Translations under genes and position numbers: made by a program
Assembly: GCF_011090185.1 (NCBI RefSeq)
Contig: NZ_JAAFGS010000007.1
Span: 1 to 64,000 of the forward strand
Direction: 5' to 3'
Source: Saccharibacillus alkalitolerans
GTDB taxonomy: Bacteria; Bacillota; Bacilli; Paenibacillales; Paenibacillaceae
Length of the DNA: 64,000 nt
The notes under the pieces: model-generated
What the model saw: the letters and a program-made list of their open reading frames with translations, nothing else
Told to the model about the DNA's origin: nothing
The model's database searches: none
Part shown: one piece after another, positions 8,585-17,759 of the stretch
Numbering within the stretch: position 1 is the stretch's first letter
Layout: every line of letters begins with the position of its first letter

Positions 8585-9781
8585 ATGTCCAAACCGAAAG
8601 GATTTGAAAAGCCGGTCGGCGTCCGAGATTATCTGCCGCGCGCGACCAAGCGTCTGCGCCGCATCGAACGCGGCGTGCTCGACTGCATGGCGCGCTGGGG
8701 CTACGAGACGATCAAGACGCCGACGATCGAATACTACGACACGGTAGGGATCGCGAGCTCGACGTCAGACCGCAAGCTGTTCAAGCTGCTGAACAACCGC
8801 GGGCAGACGCTGGTGCTGCGATCGGACCTGACGGCGCCGATCGCGCGCGTCGCTTCTTCGCTGCTGCGGGAAGAACCGCTGCCGCTTCGGCTGTCGTACC
8901 ACGCGAACGTGTTCCGCGCCATCGAGGAAGAAGCGGGACGCGAAGCGGAATTTTTCCAGACGGGGGTCGAGCTGATCGGCGACCGCTCGCCGGAGGCGGA
9001 TGCGGAAGTGGTGGCGCTGGCCATCGCTTCGCTGCAGGCGGCCGGCGTGAAGACGTTCAAATTCGCGCTCGGGCATGTAGGCTTCCTGAACGGGCTGTTC
9101 GACGAAGCGCTGCCCGGCCGCTCGGAAGATCAGAAGGCGCTGAAGGAGCGTCTTCTGCATCGCGACTACGTCGGCTTCCGCGAAGCCGCGGAATCGCTCG
9201 GTTTGAACCGCGAGCAGCAGGAGGAGCTCGAAGGCATTTTGCGGCTGCGAGGCGGCCGCGAAGTATGCGACCAGGCGGCCGGGCTGAGCCGGCACCCGCT
9301 CGCTCTGGAGTCGCTGCGGCATCTGTGCAGCGTGTGGGAAGCGCTGGACGACTACGGCGTGTCGGAGCATGTGCTGATCGATCTGACGATGATCGGGGAT
9401 TTTTCGTATTATACGGGCATGGTGTTCGAAGGCTACGCCGCCGAACTCGGTTTCCCGGTCTGCAGCGGCGGCCGCTACGACAATCTGCTGCGGCAGTTCG
9501 GCCGCGACGTGCCGGCGACCGGCTTCGCGCTGAAGACGAACCGGATCCTCGACGGCGTCGAAGATCCTTCGCCGGAAGAAGAGCTTCCGGTTCTGATCGT
9601 CTACGACGCGGCGCGCCGGGCGGAAGCGCTGGCGGAGGCCGGAAGGCTGAGAACGGAAGGACAGGCGGCGGTGACGCGGCTTGCGAACGAAACGGGAGAA
9701 TCCGCGGAAGCCGGCGACGGCGGACGTTACGCCCGGGTGCTGCTTTTTACCGGAGAGAATGCGCCGGCGAGCAGGGGATGA
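8585..9781 (+). CDS. hisZ: ATP phosphoribosyltransferase regulatory subunit HisZ
   Basis: A 398-residue histidyl-tRNA-synthetase-like protein that forms a hetero-octamer with short HisG and is needed for its activity and histidine feedback. Class II synthetase landmarks are visible: GVRDYLP near the start, a motif-2-like FRAIEEEAGREAEFFQTGVE, and SGGRYDNLLRQFG. Length agrees with Bacillus HisZ (about 390). The ATG is preceded by AGGGGTG; a GTG three codons upstream is an alternative start. It is the first gene of the his operon. A catalytic synthetase is unlikely because HisG directly downstream is the short form. Confidence 0.95.
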   Translation: MSKPKGFEKPVGVRDYLPRATKRLRRIERGVLDCMARWGYETIKTPTIEYYDTVGIASSTSDRKLFKLLNNRGQTLVLRSDLTAPIARVASSLLREEPLPLRLSYHANVFRAIEEEAGREAEFFQTGVELIGDRSPEADAEVVALAIASLQAAGVKTFKFALGHVGFLNGLFDEALPGRSEDQKALKERLLHRDYVGFREAAESLGLNREQQEELEGILRLRGGREVCDQAAGLSRHPLALESLRHLCSVWEALDDYGVSEHVLIDLTMIGDFSYYTGMVFEGYAAELGFPVCSGGRYDNLLRQFGRDVPATGFALKTNRILDGVEDPSPEEELPVLIVYDAARRAEALAEAGRLRTEGQAAVTRLANETGESAEAGDGGRYARVLLFTGENAPASRG

Positions 9782-9871
9782 GCTCCTTCGGCACGGAAGA
9801 AGACTTTTGGGACAAACAAGCAATCGCGAAAGCATAGGCTGGACGATTTTTAAAAAGAGGAGGAGAGAGAC

Positions 9872-10510
9872 ATGGGAGAGGTGCTGAAGGTGGCGATGCC
9901 GAAAGGCCGCATCTATAAGAAGGCGTCGCAGCTGTTTCGCGAGGCCGGCATCTTCATTCCGGACGATGTCGACGACTCTCGCCGGCTGGTCATTCCGATT
10001 CCGGAAGCGAATATGGAATTCATTATGGCCAAGCCGGTCGACGTGCCGACTTACGTGGAATACGGCGTCGCCGATATCGGGATCGTGGGCAAGGACGTGC
10101 TGCTCGAAGAAAATCGCGACGTCTACGAGCTGCTGGATCTGGGTATCGCCAGATGCCGGATGTCGGTGATCGCGCTGCCCGATTGGAAACCGGGCATCCA
10201 CCTGCGGGTGGCGACCAAGTATCCGAATGTGGCGACGCGTTATTTCCGCGAACAGGGCGAGCAGGTCGAAGTCATCAAGCTGAACGGCTCGATCGAGCTG
10301 GCGCCGCTGATCGGTCTCGCCGACCGCATCGTCGACATGGTGGAAACGGGACAGACGCTGAAGGATAACGGCTTGGTCGAACGGGAAAGCATCTTCGGCA
10401 TTACGAGCCGCCTGATCGCGAACCGGGTCAGCTACCGGATGAAAAACAACGAAATCCAGGAATTGTGCGACCGGCTGGAGAAAGTGATGCCGGGAGCGGT
10501 GAAGTCTTAA
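9872..10510 (+). CDS. hisG: ATP phosphoribosyltransferase catalytic subunit, short form
   Basis: Catalyses the first step of histidine synthesis, ATP plus PRPP to phosphoribosyl-ATP. At 212 residues it lacks the C-terminal regulatory domain of long HisG, which fits partnership with HisZ. Family stretches such as [13 protein letters not shown] and the phosphate-binding [15 protein letters not shown] are intact. It starts behind a strong AGGAGG. It lies 90 bases from hisZ and 17 bases ahead of hisD. Confidence 0.97.
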   Translation: MGEVLKVAMPKGRIYKKASQLFREAGIFIPDDVDDSRRLVIPIPEANMEFIMAKPVDVPTYVEYGVADIGIVGKDVLLEENRDVYELLDLGIARCRMSVIALPDWKPGIHLRVATKYPNVATRYFREQGEQVEVIKLNGSIELAPLIGLADRIVDMVETGQTLKDNGLVERESIFGITSRLIANRVSYRMKNNEIQELCDRLEKVMPGAVKS

Positions 10511-10527
10511 AAGCGGGAGGAAGAACC

Positions 10528-11832
10528 ATGAGGATTGTACCGGCAGCGGAATTCGATCTGCGGCGGGACGCGGAATACGGATCGGAGGAACAAATCGCGG
10601 CGGTCAAGGCCATCGTCGGCGATATCAAAGCGGAAGGCGACGCGGCCCTGCTGCGCTATACGGAAAGCTTCGACCGGACGAAGCTCGACGCTTCGCAGCT
10701 TCGCGTGACCGATGCAGAGCTGCAGGCGGCATACGGGCATGTCGAAGAATCGTTTGTAGAGGCGATTCGGGCCGCCGCCGCGAATATTCGCGCCTTCCAT
10801 GAACGTCAGAAGCGCAATTCCTGGATGGAGCTGCAGCCGGACGGCGGCATGCTCGGACAGATTATCCGGCCGCTGCGCCGGGTCGGCGTATACGTGCCGG
10901 GCGGCAAGGCCGCTTATCCGTCCTCGGTGCTGATGAACGTTATTCCGGCCCAGGTGGCCGGCGTGCCGGAGATCGTGATGGTGACGCCGCCGGCGACGGG
11001 CGGACGGGAAGGCATCGACCCGTATATTCTGGTCGCCGCCGCGGAAGCCGGCGTGACCGAGATTTACCGGGTCGGCGGCGCGCAGGCGGTGGCGGCGCTG
11101 GCTTACGGTACGGAGAGCATCGAACGGGTCGACAAGATCTGCGGCCCGGGCAACATCTACGTCGCGCTGGCCAAACGCGAAGTATATGGGCTGGTCGATA
11201 TCGACAGTCTGGCCGGACCGAGCGAAATCGTCGTTCTTGCGGACGAGACGGCCGATCCGGAATATGCGGCGGCCGATCTGCTGTCGCAGGCGGAGCACGA
11301 CGAGCTGGCTTCGGCGATTCTGGTTACGACGTCGCAGCGGCTGGCGGAGTACGTCTCCGCCGAAGTGGAACGTCAGCTGTCGCTGCTGCCGCGCGAGACC
11401 ATCGCGCGGGCCTCGATCGAGAAGTACGGCGCGATCATCGTGACGGGCAGCGTCGAAGAAGGCATTAAAGTCGTCAACCGGCTGGCACCGGAGCATCTGG
11501 AAGTGATGGTACAGAATCCGGCGGATTATCTGGGCCTGATCGAGAACGCCGGCGCCATTTTCCTGGGACCGTACAGCTCGGAACCGGTGGGCGATTACTT
11601 TGCCGGACCTAACCATATCATTCCGACCAACGGAACGGCGCGGTTCGCCTCTCCGGTCGACGTGGACGATTTCATCAAAAAATCAAGCCTCATCCAATAC
11701 AGCAAGCAGGCGCTGCTGCAAAATGCGGCGACGATCATGGAGCTGGCGCGGCGCGAGGGACTGGAAGGTCACGCGCGCGCGATCGAAGTCCGGGTCAAAA
11801 AAGAAGGCTCGGGAAACTTGAACGGACAATAA
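10528..11832 (+). CDS. hisD: Histidinol dehydrogenase
   Basis: A 434-residue zinc enzyme that oxidises L-histidinol to L-histidine with two NAD, the last step of the pathway. Conserved segments are [19 protein letters not shown] (zinc ligands Gln and His), EHLEVM and, near the C-terminus, [11 protein letters not shown]. The ATG chosen follows GGGAGG; the frame is open further upstream inside hisG. Length is normal for the family. Confidence 0.97.
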   Translation: MRIVPAAEFDLRRDAEYGSEEQIAAVKAIVGDIKAEGDAALLRYTESFDRTKLDASQLRVTDAELQAAYGHVEESFVEAIRAAAANIRAFHERQKRNSWMELQPDGGMLGQIIRPLRRVGVYVPGGKAAYPSSVLMNVIPAQVAGVPEIVMVTPPATGGREGIDPYILVAAAEAGVTEIYRVGGAQAVAALAYGTESIERVDKICGPGNIYVALAKREVYGLVDIDSLAGPSEIVVLADETADPEYAAADLLSQAEHDELASAILVTTSQRLAEYVSAEVERQLSLLPRETIARASIEKYGAIIVTGSVEEGIKVVNRLAPEHLEVMVQNPADYLGLIENAGAIFLGPYSSEPVGDYFAGPNHIIPTNGTARFASPVDVDDFIKKSSLIQYSKQALLQNAATIMELARREGLEGHARAIEVRVKKEGSGNLNGQ

Positions 11833-11904
11833 ATTCAAGGAGCGGGCGGTACGGCGAAGTATCGGCAGGAAGCGAAAAACGACGAAGAGAACGGGGGCGC
11901 ATCC

Positions 11905-12519
11905 ATGACGGAAGCCAATCAGGAAAACGAAAAATCGCGCAGCGCGAGCATCGCGCGCAAGACGAACGAAACGGATATCAAGCTGTCGTTCGGGATCGAC
12001 GGCACCGGCACGTCGGAGATTTCGACGGGAGTTCCTTTTCTCAATCATATGCTGGACCTGTTCACCAAGCACGGGCAGTTCGACTTGAAAGTGGACGCGG
12101 ACGGCGACATCGATATCGACGATCACCATACGGTCGAAGATATCGGCATCTGTCTGGGCAGCGCGCTGCTGCAGTCGCTCGGCGACAAACGCGGCATCAA
12201 GCGTTACGCCAACGTGTTTATTCCGATGGACGAGGCCCTCGCCCAGGTCATTATCGACGTAAGCGGGCGTCCGCACTTCGAGTACCGGGCGGAATATCCG
12301 TCGAATCTGGTCGGCACGTTTTCCACGGAGATGGTGCACGAGTTCTTGTGGAAATTCGCGCTGGAGTCGCGCATCACGCTGCACGTCATCGTGCACTACG
12401 GCCGAAATACGCACCACATGATCGAAGCGGTATTCAAAGCGCTCGGACGCGCGCTCGACGAAGCGACTTCGATCGATCCGCGCGTGAGCGGCATACCGTC
12501 CACGAAGGGAGTGCTGTAA
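11905..12519 (+). CDS. hisB: Imidazoleglycerol-phosphate dehydratase
   Basis: A 204-residue monofunctional dehydratase (no HAD phosphatase domain, as usual in Gram-positives) that converts imidazoleglycerol phosphate to imidazole-acetol phosphate. The manganese-binding histidine motifs DDHHTVEDIG and GRNTHHMIEAVFKA are both present. The ribosome binding site is weak (GGGGGC). The stop is one base from hisH, so coupling is likely. The phosphatase step is supplied by hisJ downstream. Confidence 0.97.
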   Translation: MTEANQENEKSRSASIARKTNETDIKLSFGIDGTGTSEISTGVPFLNHMLDLFTKHGQFDLKVDADGDIDIDDHHTVEDIGICLGSALLQSLGDKRGIKRYANVFIPMDEALAQVIIDVSGRPHFEYRAEYPSNLVGTFSTEMVHEFLWKFALESRITLHVIVHYGRNTHHMIEAVFKALGRALDEATSIDPRVSGIPSTKGVL

Positions 12520-12520
12520 C

Positions 12521-13147
12521 ATGACGATCGCCATCGTCGACTACGGAATGGGCAACCTGCACAGCGTCAGCAAGGCGGTGGAGCGGCTCGGTTACGACTA
12601 CCTCGTCACCGGCGACGAGGCGGAAATCATGCGCTCGTCCGGCGTGCTGCTGCCCGGCGTGGGCGCGTTCGGCGACGCGATGAGCCATCTGCGGGATACC
12701 GGATTGGACTTGACGGTGCGCCGCGCCGCGGGCGAAGGCATGCCGCTGCTCGGCATCTGCCTCGGCATGCAGCTGCTGTTCGACGGAAGCGCGGAACACG
12801 GCGAGCACGAAGGACTGGGACTGCTGCCCGGCCGGGCCGTGCGCTTCGAAGCGGGCGAGCTGAAAGTGCCGCATATGGGATGGAACCGGCTGAACTTCGC
12901 ACGGGCAAACGAGCCGCTGCTGGACGGGCTCGAGCAGGGACACGTCTACTTCGTCCATTCTTATCACGTGGAACTGGACAAGCCCGGCGATCTGATCGCG
13001 TCGGCGGACTACGGACTGCCGGTCACGGCGATCGTCGGGCGGGACAACGTGTACGGCATGCAGTTCCACCCGGAGAAAAGCGGGGAGCTGGGCATGAATC
13101 TGCTGCGCAATTTTTTGAAACTGTCCGAAGGCTCTGCAGGAGCGTAA
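12521..13147 (+). CDS. hisH: Imidazole glycerol phosphate synthase glutaminase subunit
   Basis: A 208-residue class I glutamine amidotransferase that feeds ammonia to HisF. The nucleophile Cys80 lies in LLGICLGMQLLF, and the His-Glu pair in GMQFHPEKSG. It is encoded in the same operon as its partner hisF. Length is normal. Confidence 0.97.
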   Translation: MTIAIVDYGMGNLHSVSKAVERLGYDYLVTGDEAEIMRSSGVLLPGVGAFGDAMSHLRDTGLDLTVRRAAGEGMPLLGICLGMQLLFDGSAEHGEHEGLGLLPGRAVRFEAGELKVPHMGWNRLNFARANEPLLDGLEQGHVYFVHSYHVELDKPGDLIASADYGLPVTAIVGRDNVYGMQFHPEKSGELGMNLLRNFLKLSEGSAGA

Positions 13148-13216
13148 CGACCGCGGAAACAAGGCAGCGGCGGCGGTTTTTTTGACAGAAAGCACAGGCG
13201 AAAAGGAGAGCGGTAT

Positions 13217-13951
13217 ATGACGGCATTCACGATTTATCCGGCGATCGACATTCGGGGCGGCAAGTGCGTGCGGCTGCTGCAGGGCGATTACGCGCAGGAG
13301 ACGGTGTTCAACGAAAGCCCGCTGGACGCGGCGAAGCAGTGGGAAGCGCTGGGCGGCCGATATGTCCATCTGGTCGATCTCGACGGAGCGAAGGAAGGCC
13401 GGCCGGTCAACCACGAGCTGATCGGCGGCATCGCCTCGGCATTGAACGTGCCGGTGCAGGTCGGCGGCGGTCTGCGTACGTTCGAAGACGTGAAGCTGCT
13501 GCTCTCGCTCGGCGTCAGCCGGGTCATTTTGGGCACGGCGGCGATCGAGGACAAGGCGTTCACGGAAAAAGTATTGGCGGAGTACGGCGACCGCGCGGCG
13601 ATCGGAATCGACGCGAGAAACGGATTCGTGGCGACGAGAGGCTGGCTGGAAACGTCGGAAGTGCGCGCGGAAGACCTGGCGAAGGAGCTGGCGGCCAAGG
13701 GAGCGGAAACGTTCATTTTCACCGATATTTCGCGCGACGGGATGATGCAGGGACCCAATGTGGAAGCGATCCTGAGTCTGGCCAAAGCGTCCGGCAAAAC
13801 GGTCATCGCTTCGGGCGGCGTCACCGTGCAGGGCGACCTGGAGCGTCTGGCGGCGCATGCGGGCGACGGCATCGGAGGCGCGATCGTCGGCAAGGCGCTG
13901 TACACGGGCAGCATCGATCTGGCATCGGCGCTGGCCGCGGTCGGCCGGTAG
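13217..13951 (+). CDS. hisA: ProFAR isomerase HisA
   Basis: A 244-residue TIM-barrel enzyme that isomerises the ProFAR intermediate. The general acid/base aspartates appear in YPAIDIRGGKCVRL (N-terminal) and FTDISRDGMMQGPN (second half), and phosphate-binding glycines in VGGGLRT and ASGGV. It starts behind AAGGAG. Its twofold-symmetric fold is shared with HisF downstream. Confidence 0.97.
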   Translation: MTAFTIYPAIDIRGGKCVRLLQGDYAQETVFNESPLDAAKQWEALGGRYVHLVDLDGAKEGRPVNHELIGGIASALNVPVQVGGGLRTFEDVKLLLSLGVSRVILGTAAIEDKAFTEKVLAEYGDRAAIGIDARNGFVATRGWLETSEVRAEDLAKELAAKGAETFIFTDISRDGMMQGPNVEAILSLAKASGKTVIASGGVTVQGDLERLAAHAGDGIGGAIVGKALYTGSIDLASALAAVGR

Positions 13952-14056
13952 AACGGCAGGAGAAAAAAGGCGGGAAGCGGAGGCGCGCGGACGGACAACA
14001 TTCGCGGATCGCACGCACGTTTTTTTGCCGAAATAAGAATCGGAAGGAGGAGCCGC

Positions 14057-14815
14057 ATGCTCGCGAAACGAATTATTCCGTGTCTGGACGTCAAGGACGG
14101 ACGCGTGGTCAAAGGGGTCAATTTCGTCAATCTGCGCGATGCCGGCGATCCGGTGGAGCTGGCTTCGGTCTACGACCGGGAAGGCGCGGACGAGCTGGTG
14201 TTCCTCGACATTTCCGCTTCGGTGGAAGGCCGGGCGACGATGGCCGAAGTGGTGCGCCAGACGGCGGGCGAAATCACGATCCCGTTCACGGTCGGCGGGG
14301 GCATCTCGCAGGTGGACGACATGAAGCGCATTCTGCGCGCGGGCGCCGACAAGACGGCGGTCAACACGGCGGCGGTGCTGCGGCCGGAGCTGATCGCCGA
14401 GGGCGCGCGCCGCTTCGGTTCCCAATGCATCGTGCTGGCGGTGGACGCCAAGTATAACCCCGACTGGCAGGAATGGGAAGTCTACACCCACGGAGGACGC
14501 AAGCCGACCGGCATCAAGGCGCTGGAGTGGGTACGCCGCGCAGAGTCGCTCGGAGCGGGCGAGATTCTGCTGACGAGCATGGACGCGGACGGCACGAAGG
14601 ACGGTTTCGACCTGGATCTGACCCGGGCGGTGTGCCGCGAGGTGTCGGTGCCGGTCATCGCTTCGGGCGGAGCGGGCAAACCGGAGCACTTCTACGATGT
14701 GTTTACGGAAGGCACGGCGGACGCGGGACTGGCGGCGACCATCTTCCACTACAAAGAGATCGCGATTCCGGACCTGAAGAATCAATTGAAGCAAAAAGGA
14801 GTCGAAATCAGATGA
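14057..14815 (+). CDS. hisF: Imidazole glycerol phosphate synthase cyclase subunit
   Basis: A 252-residue TIM barrel that closes the imidazole ring and releases AICAR, using ammonia from HisH. Catalytic aspartates lie in [14 protein letters not shown] and [16 protein letters not shown]. The gene follows a 105-base gap after hisA and overlaps hisIE by ATGA. Confidence 0.97.
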   Translation: MLAKRIIPCLDVKDGRVVKGVNFVNLRDAGDPVELASVYDREGADELVFLDISASVEGRATMAEVVRQTAGEITIPFTVGGGISQVDDMKRILRAGADKTAVNTAAVLRPELIAEGARRFGSQCIVLAVDAKYNPDWQEWEVYTHGGRKPTGIKALEWVRRAESLGAGEILLTSMDADGTKDGFDLDLTRAVCREVSVPVIASGGAGKPEHFYDVFTEGTADAGLAATIFHYKEIAIPDLKNQLKQKGVEIR

Positions 14816-15594
14816 ACCGAGACAGCGATGTGACCGTTTCGCCGGAGGAGTTCGCGGCGAACGTAAAATGGGATGCGCAGGGACTGGCTCCGGCGATCGT
14901 GCAGGATGCGCAGAGCAAGGAAGTGCTGACGCTCGCCTACATGAACGAAGAGTCGCTGCGGCGTTCGATCGAGTCGGGCGAAACCTGGTTTTGGAGCCGC
15001 TCCCGGCAGGAATTCTGGCACAAAGGCGCGACTTCGGGCAATGTGCAGCGAATCGTAACGCTGAGCTACGACTGCGACGGAGACGCGCTGCTGGTCGGCG
15101 TGGCGCCGGCGGGGCCGGCCTGCCATACGGGACGGGTAAGCTGCTTCTTCAACAAAGCGGCGCTTGGGGACGCTGCGGCATCCGTCGAGGGCAGCCCGGC
15201 AGACGCGGGAGCGGAAAGCGAGCGCGTGCTGGGCGTCGAGCCGGAGTCGGCGCGGACGCCTGCGGCATCTTCCGCGGCAGGGGCGAACGGACGGTTCGAC
15301 GTGTTGGGCGAGCTGGAACGCGTCATTGCGGAGCGGTATATCGAGCGGCCGGAAGGCGCGTATACGACGTATCTGTTCGCCAAAGGCATCGACAAGATTT
15401 TGAAAAAGGTCGGCGAGGAAGCGGCCGAGTCGATCATCGCGGCCAAAAACGGCGACAATGACGAACTGCGTCTCGAAGTGAGCGACCTGATCTATCACCT
15501 GCTCGTGCTGTTGGAAGAGCGCAAGCTGCCGCTCGACGACATCATGAGAGAGCTTGCCGGCCGGCACGAACGCCCGCGCCGGGATCAGTATTAA
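14812..15594 (+). CDS. hisIE: Bifunctional phosphoribosyl-AMP cyclohydrolase / phosphoribosyl-ATP pyrophosphatase
   Basis: A two-domain protein for steps two and three of histidine synthesis. The HisI domain (about residues 1-114) has [14 protein letters not shown], the metal-binding [10 protein letters not shown] and the HTGRVSCFF cysteine segment. The HisE domain (about 163-255) has [14 protein letters not shown] and the helix [15 protein letters not shown]. Between them is a ~48-residue linker rich in Ala, Ser, Glu and Gly that makes the protein 260 residues, longer than most HisIE. The last gene before the operon terminator. Confidence 0.96.
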   Translation: MNRDSDVTVSPEEFAANVKWDAQGLAPAIVQDAQSKEVLTLAYMNEESLRRSIESGETWFWSRSRQEFWHKGATSGNVQRIVTLSYDCDGDALLVGVAPAGPACHTGRVSCFFNKAALGDAAASVEGSPADAGAESERVLGVEPESARTPAASSAAGANGRFDVLGELERVIAERYIERPEGAYTTYLFAKGIDKILKKVGEEAAESIIAAKNGDNDELRLEVSDLIYHLLVLLEERKLPLDDIMRELAGRHERPRRDQY

Positions 15595-15604
15595 GAAGCG
15601 AAAC

Positions 15605-15648
15605 TGCGGCGGATGCCCGGGTAGATCCCGGGGTTCTGCCGCTTTTTT
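15605..15648 (+). terminator. Terminator of the his operon
   Basis: GCGGCGGATGCCCGGG pairs, with small mismatches, to CCCGGGGTTCTGCCGC, followed by a T6 run, 10 bases after the hisIE stop. Confidence 0.9.
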
Positions 15649-15669
15649 CGGACAAGGAGGAGAATCCGT

Positions 15670-16494
15670 ATGCTGATCGATTATCATACGCACCACGAGC
15701 GCTGCGGCCACGCGGTCGGAAAGCTCGAGCAGTACGTTGCCCGAGGTATCGAACTCGGCCTGGACCAGCTGGGGCTGTCCGACCACATGCCGCTGATCCA
15801 CGTCGATCCGGCGAATTATTATCCGGAGATGGCGATGCCGATGGATGAGCTGCCGAGATACGTGGAGGAAGTGTTGGCGCTCAAGGAGAAGTACCGGGAC
15901 CGGATCGACATCAAGCTCGGTCTCGAAGGCGACTATATCGAAGGCCATGAGGAAAAGATCGAAGAGATGGTGAGCGCGTATCCGTGGGATTACGTGATCG
16001 GCTCGGTGCACTTTCTCGGCGAGTGGGACGTCACGGATTTTCGCCAGACGGCGCAGTGGGAAGGACGCGACCCGCTGGACGTGTACCGGACGTATTACGA
16101 AGCGGTCGGCCGCGCGGCAGATACCGGATTTTACGATATCGTAGGCCATTTTGACGTCATCAAGCGCTTCGGCTTCGCCCCTGCGCCGGAGCAGGCGGCA
16201 GAGAAGGAAGCGCTGGAGGAAGCCGCGCTGCGCCGCATCGCAGGCAGCGGAATCGCCATGGAACTGAACGCGTCGGGCCTGACCAAGCCGTGCGCGGAAA
16301 TGTTCCCGTCGGAAGGACTGCTGCGCCGGGCGCTTGCGCTAGGTATCCCGCTGACGCTGGGTTCCGACGCCCACGATCCCGCCAAGCTGTCGGAGAATCT
16401 GGATCGGGCCCGGGCGCAGCTGCTGTCGCTCGGCGTGCGGGAAGTCGCGACGTTCGACCGCCGGAGGCGCGTCATGGCGCCGCTGGCGGAATAG
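15670..16494 (+). CDS. hisJ: Histidinol-phosphatase, PHP family
   Basis: A 274-residue PHP-domain phosphatase that releases histidinol from histidinol phosphate, supplying the activity that HisB lacks here. The metal-binding start DYHTHHERCGHA, then LGLEGDY, VIGSVHFL, VGHFDVIKRFG and the final LGSDAHDP are all PHP landmarks. It follows AAGGAGG just behind the his terminator, so it may be read separately or by read-through. Confidence 0.94.
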   Translation: MLIDYHTHHERCGHAVGKLEQYVARGIELGLDQLGLSDHMPLIHVDPANYYPEMAMPMDELPRYVEEVLALKEKYRDRIDIKLGLEGDYIEGHEEKIEEMVSAYPWDYVIGSVHFLGEWDVTDFRQTAQWEGRDPLDVYRTYYEAVGRAADTGFYDIVGHFDVIKRFGFAPAPEQAAEKEALEEAALRRIAGSGIAMELNASGLTKPCAEMFPSEGLLRRALALGIPLTLGSDAHDPAKLSENLDRARAQLLSLGVREVATFDRRRRVMAPLAE

Positions 16495-16678
16495 AGTTTG
16501 AACGGGACGCCTTGATCGGCGTCTCTTTGCTTTTACGCTACCGGGGATTGGGGTATAATCAAGGCAGGTCAATGAAGTTTAATGAAGGTTATGGGAAAAG
16601 AAGCCGAAAAAGAATCAGAGTCCATTTGCGCCGCGGACCGCGGCGAGATTTTTAAACAAGAACATGCGGGAGGGTGCC

Positions 16679-17626
16679 ATGCAGCACAGGATGCGTATAT
16701 TTTCGGGGTCGTCCAATCCGGGACTGGTGGACCGGATCTGCGACAGTCTGGGGGTCACGCCAGGCCGGGTCAAGCTGACCAAATTCAAGAGCGGCGAGAG
16801 CTACGTCCATTACGAGGAGAGCATTCGCAATCTGGACGTCTTTATCGTCCAGTCGCTGTCCCATCCGATCAACGAGCACTTCGTCGAGCTGCTCGTCATG
16901 ATCGACGCGGCCAAGCGGGCTTCGGCGCGCACGGTGAACGTGGTCATTCCTTATTACGGCTATGCCCGGCAGGAGCGCAAAGCGGCGCCGCGCGAGCCGA
17001 TCTCGGCCAAAATGGTCGCGGACGTGCTGACGACGGCGGGAGCGAGCCGGGTCGTCACGATCGAACTGCACGCGGCCGCGATTCAAGGATTTTTCAATAT
17101 CCCGGTCGATCACTTGACGACGCTCGATCTGATCGCCGATTATCTGCGCAGCAAAAATATCAAAGATCCGGTCGTCGTTTCGCCGGACGCGGGTCGCGCG
17201 AAGCTGGCCGAGAAACTGGCGAACCGGCTCGACTCGCCGGTAGCCATCATGCTCAAAAAGCGTCCGTCCCACAATCAGGCGATGATCACCCATGTGATCG
17301 GCGAGGTGGAAGGCCGCACGCCGATCATCATGGAAGATCTGATCGACACTGGCTCGACGATTCTCAAAGTCGTCGAAGGATTGAAGGAGCGCAACGCGAA
17401 GGATCCGATCGTATGCGCCACGCACGCCGTCTTCTCGGACGGAGCGCTCCAGCGGCTCGATCATCCGGGCATCTCGGAAGTCGTCATTACGGATTCGATC
17501 GCGCTGCCGGAAGACCATTCGGCCCGCTTTACGGTACTGCCCGTAGCGCCTATGCTCGCTCGCGCCATCCATATCATTCTGGAGGGCGGCTCCCTCGCGA
17601 CGCTGTTCAGCGATTCGGGCATTTAA
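16679..17626 (+). CDS. prs: Ribose-phosphate pyrophosphokinase (PRPP synthetase), paralogue by the his operon
   Basis: A 315-residue Prs-family protein that would make PRPP from ribose 5-phosphate and ATP. The PRPP loop EDLIDTGSTI, the pyrophosphate loop SPDAGRAKLAEK and the flexible loop LKKRPSHNQ are present. The otherwise near-invariant ARQDRK reads ARQERK here. The start was placed at the ATG behind GGGAGGG; an ATG five codons upstream has no such site. The usual prs of Bacillales sits near glmU, so this is probably a second copy dedicated to HisG demand, which is an inference from position. Confidence 0.88.
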   Translation: MQHRMRIFSGSSNPGLVDRICDSLGVTPGRVKLTKFKSGESYVHYEESIRNLDVFIVQSLSHPINEHFVELLVMIDAAKRASARTVNVVIPYYGYARQERKAAPREPISAKMVADVLTTAGASRVVTIELHAAAIQGFFNIPVDHLTTLDLIADYLRSKNIKDPVVVSPDAGRAKLAEKLANRLDSPVAIMLKKRPSHNQAMITHVIGEVEGRTPIIMEDLIDTGSTILKVVEGLKERNAKDPIVCATHAVFSDGALQRLDHPGISEVVITDSIALPEDHSARFTVLPVAPMLARAIHIILEGGSLATLFSDSGI

Positions 17627-17759
17627 GAATGGCCGGACGGGAAGTATGCGAAAAAAAATTGTGTTATACTTATACCTTGACCGGGGACTAAGCATCGCTT
17701 GATCCGGTCCATACAGAAATTTTCGACTTTAAGCAGTTAACAAAGGGGGCCTTGCTCAG

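Noticed and set aside
12434-14794. A 786-codon open frame antisense to hisB-hisH-hisA-hisF
   Set aside because: It crosses four well-supported genes, is Arg/His-rich without any family motif and lacks a ribosome binding site.
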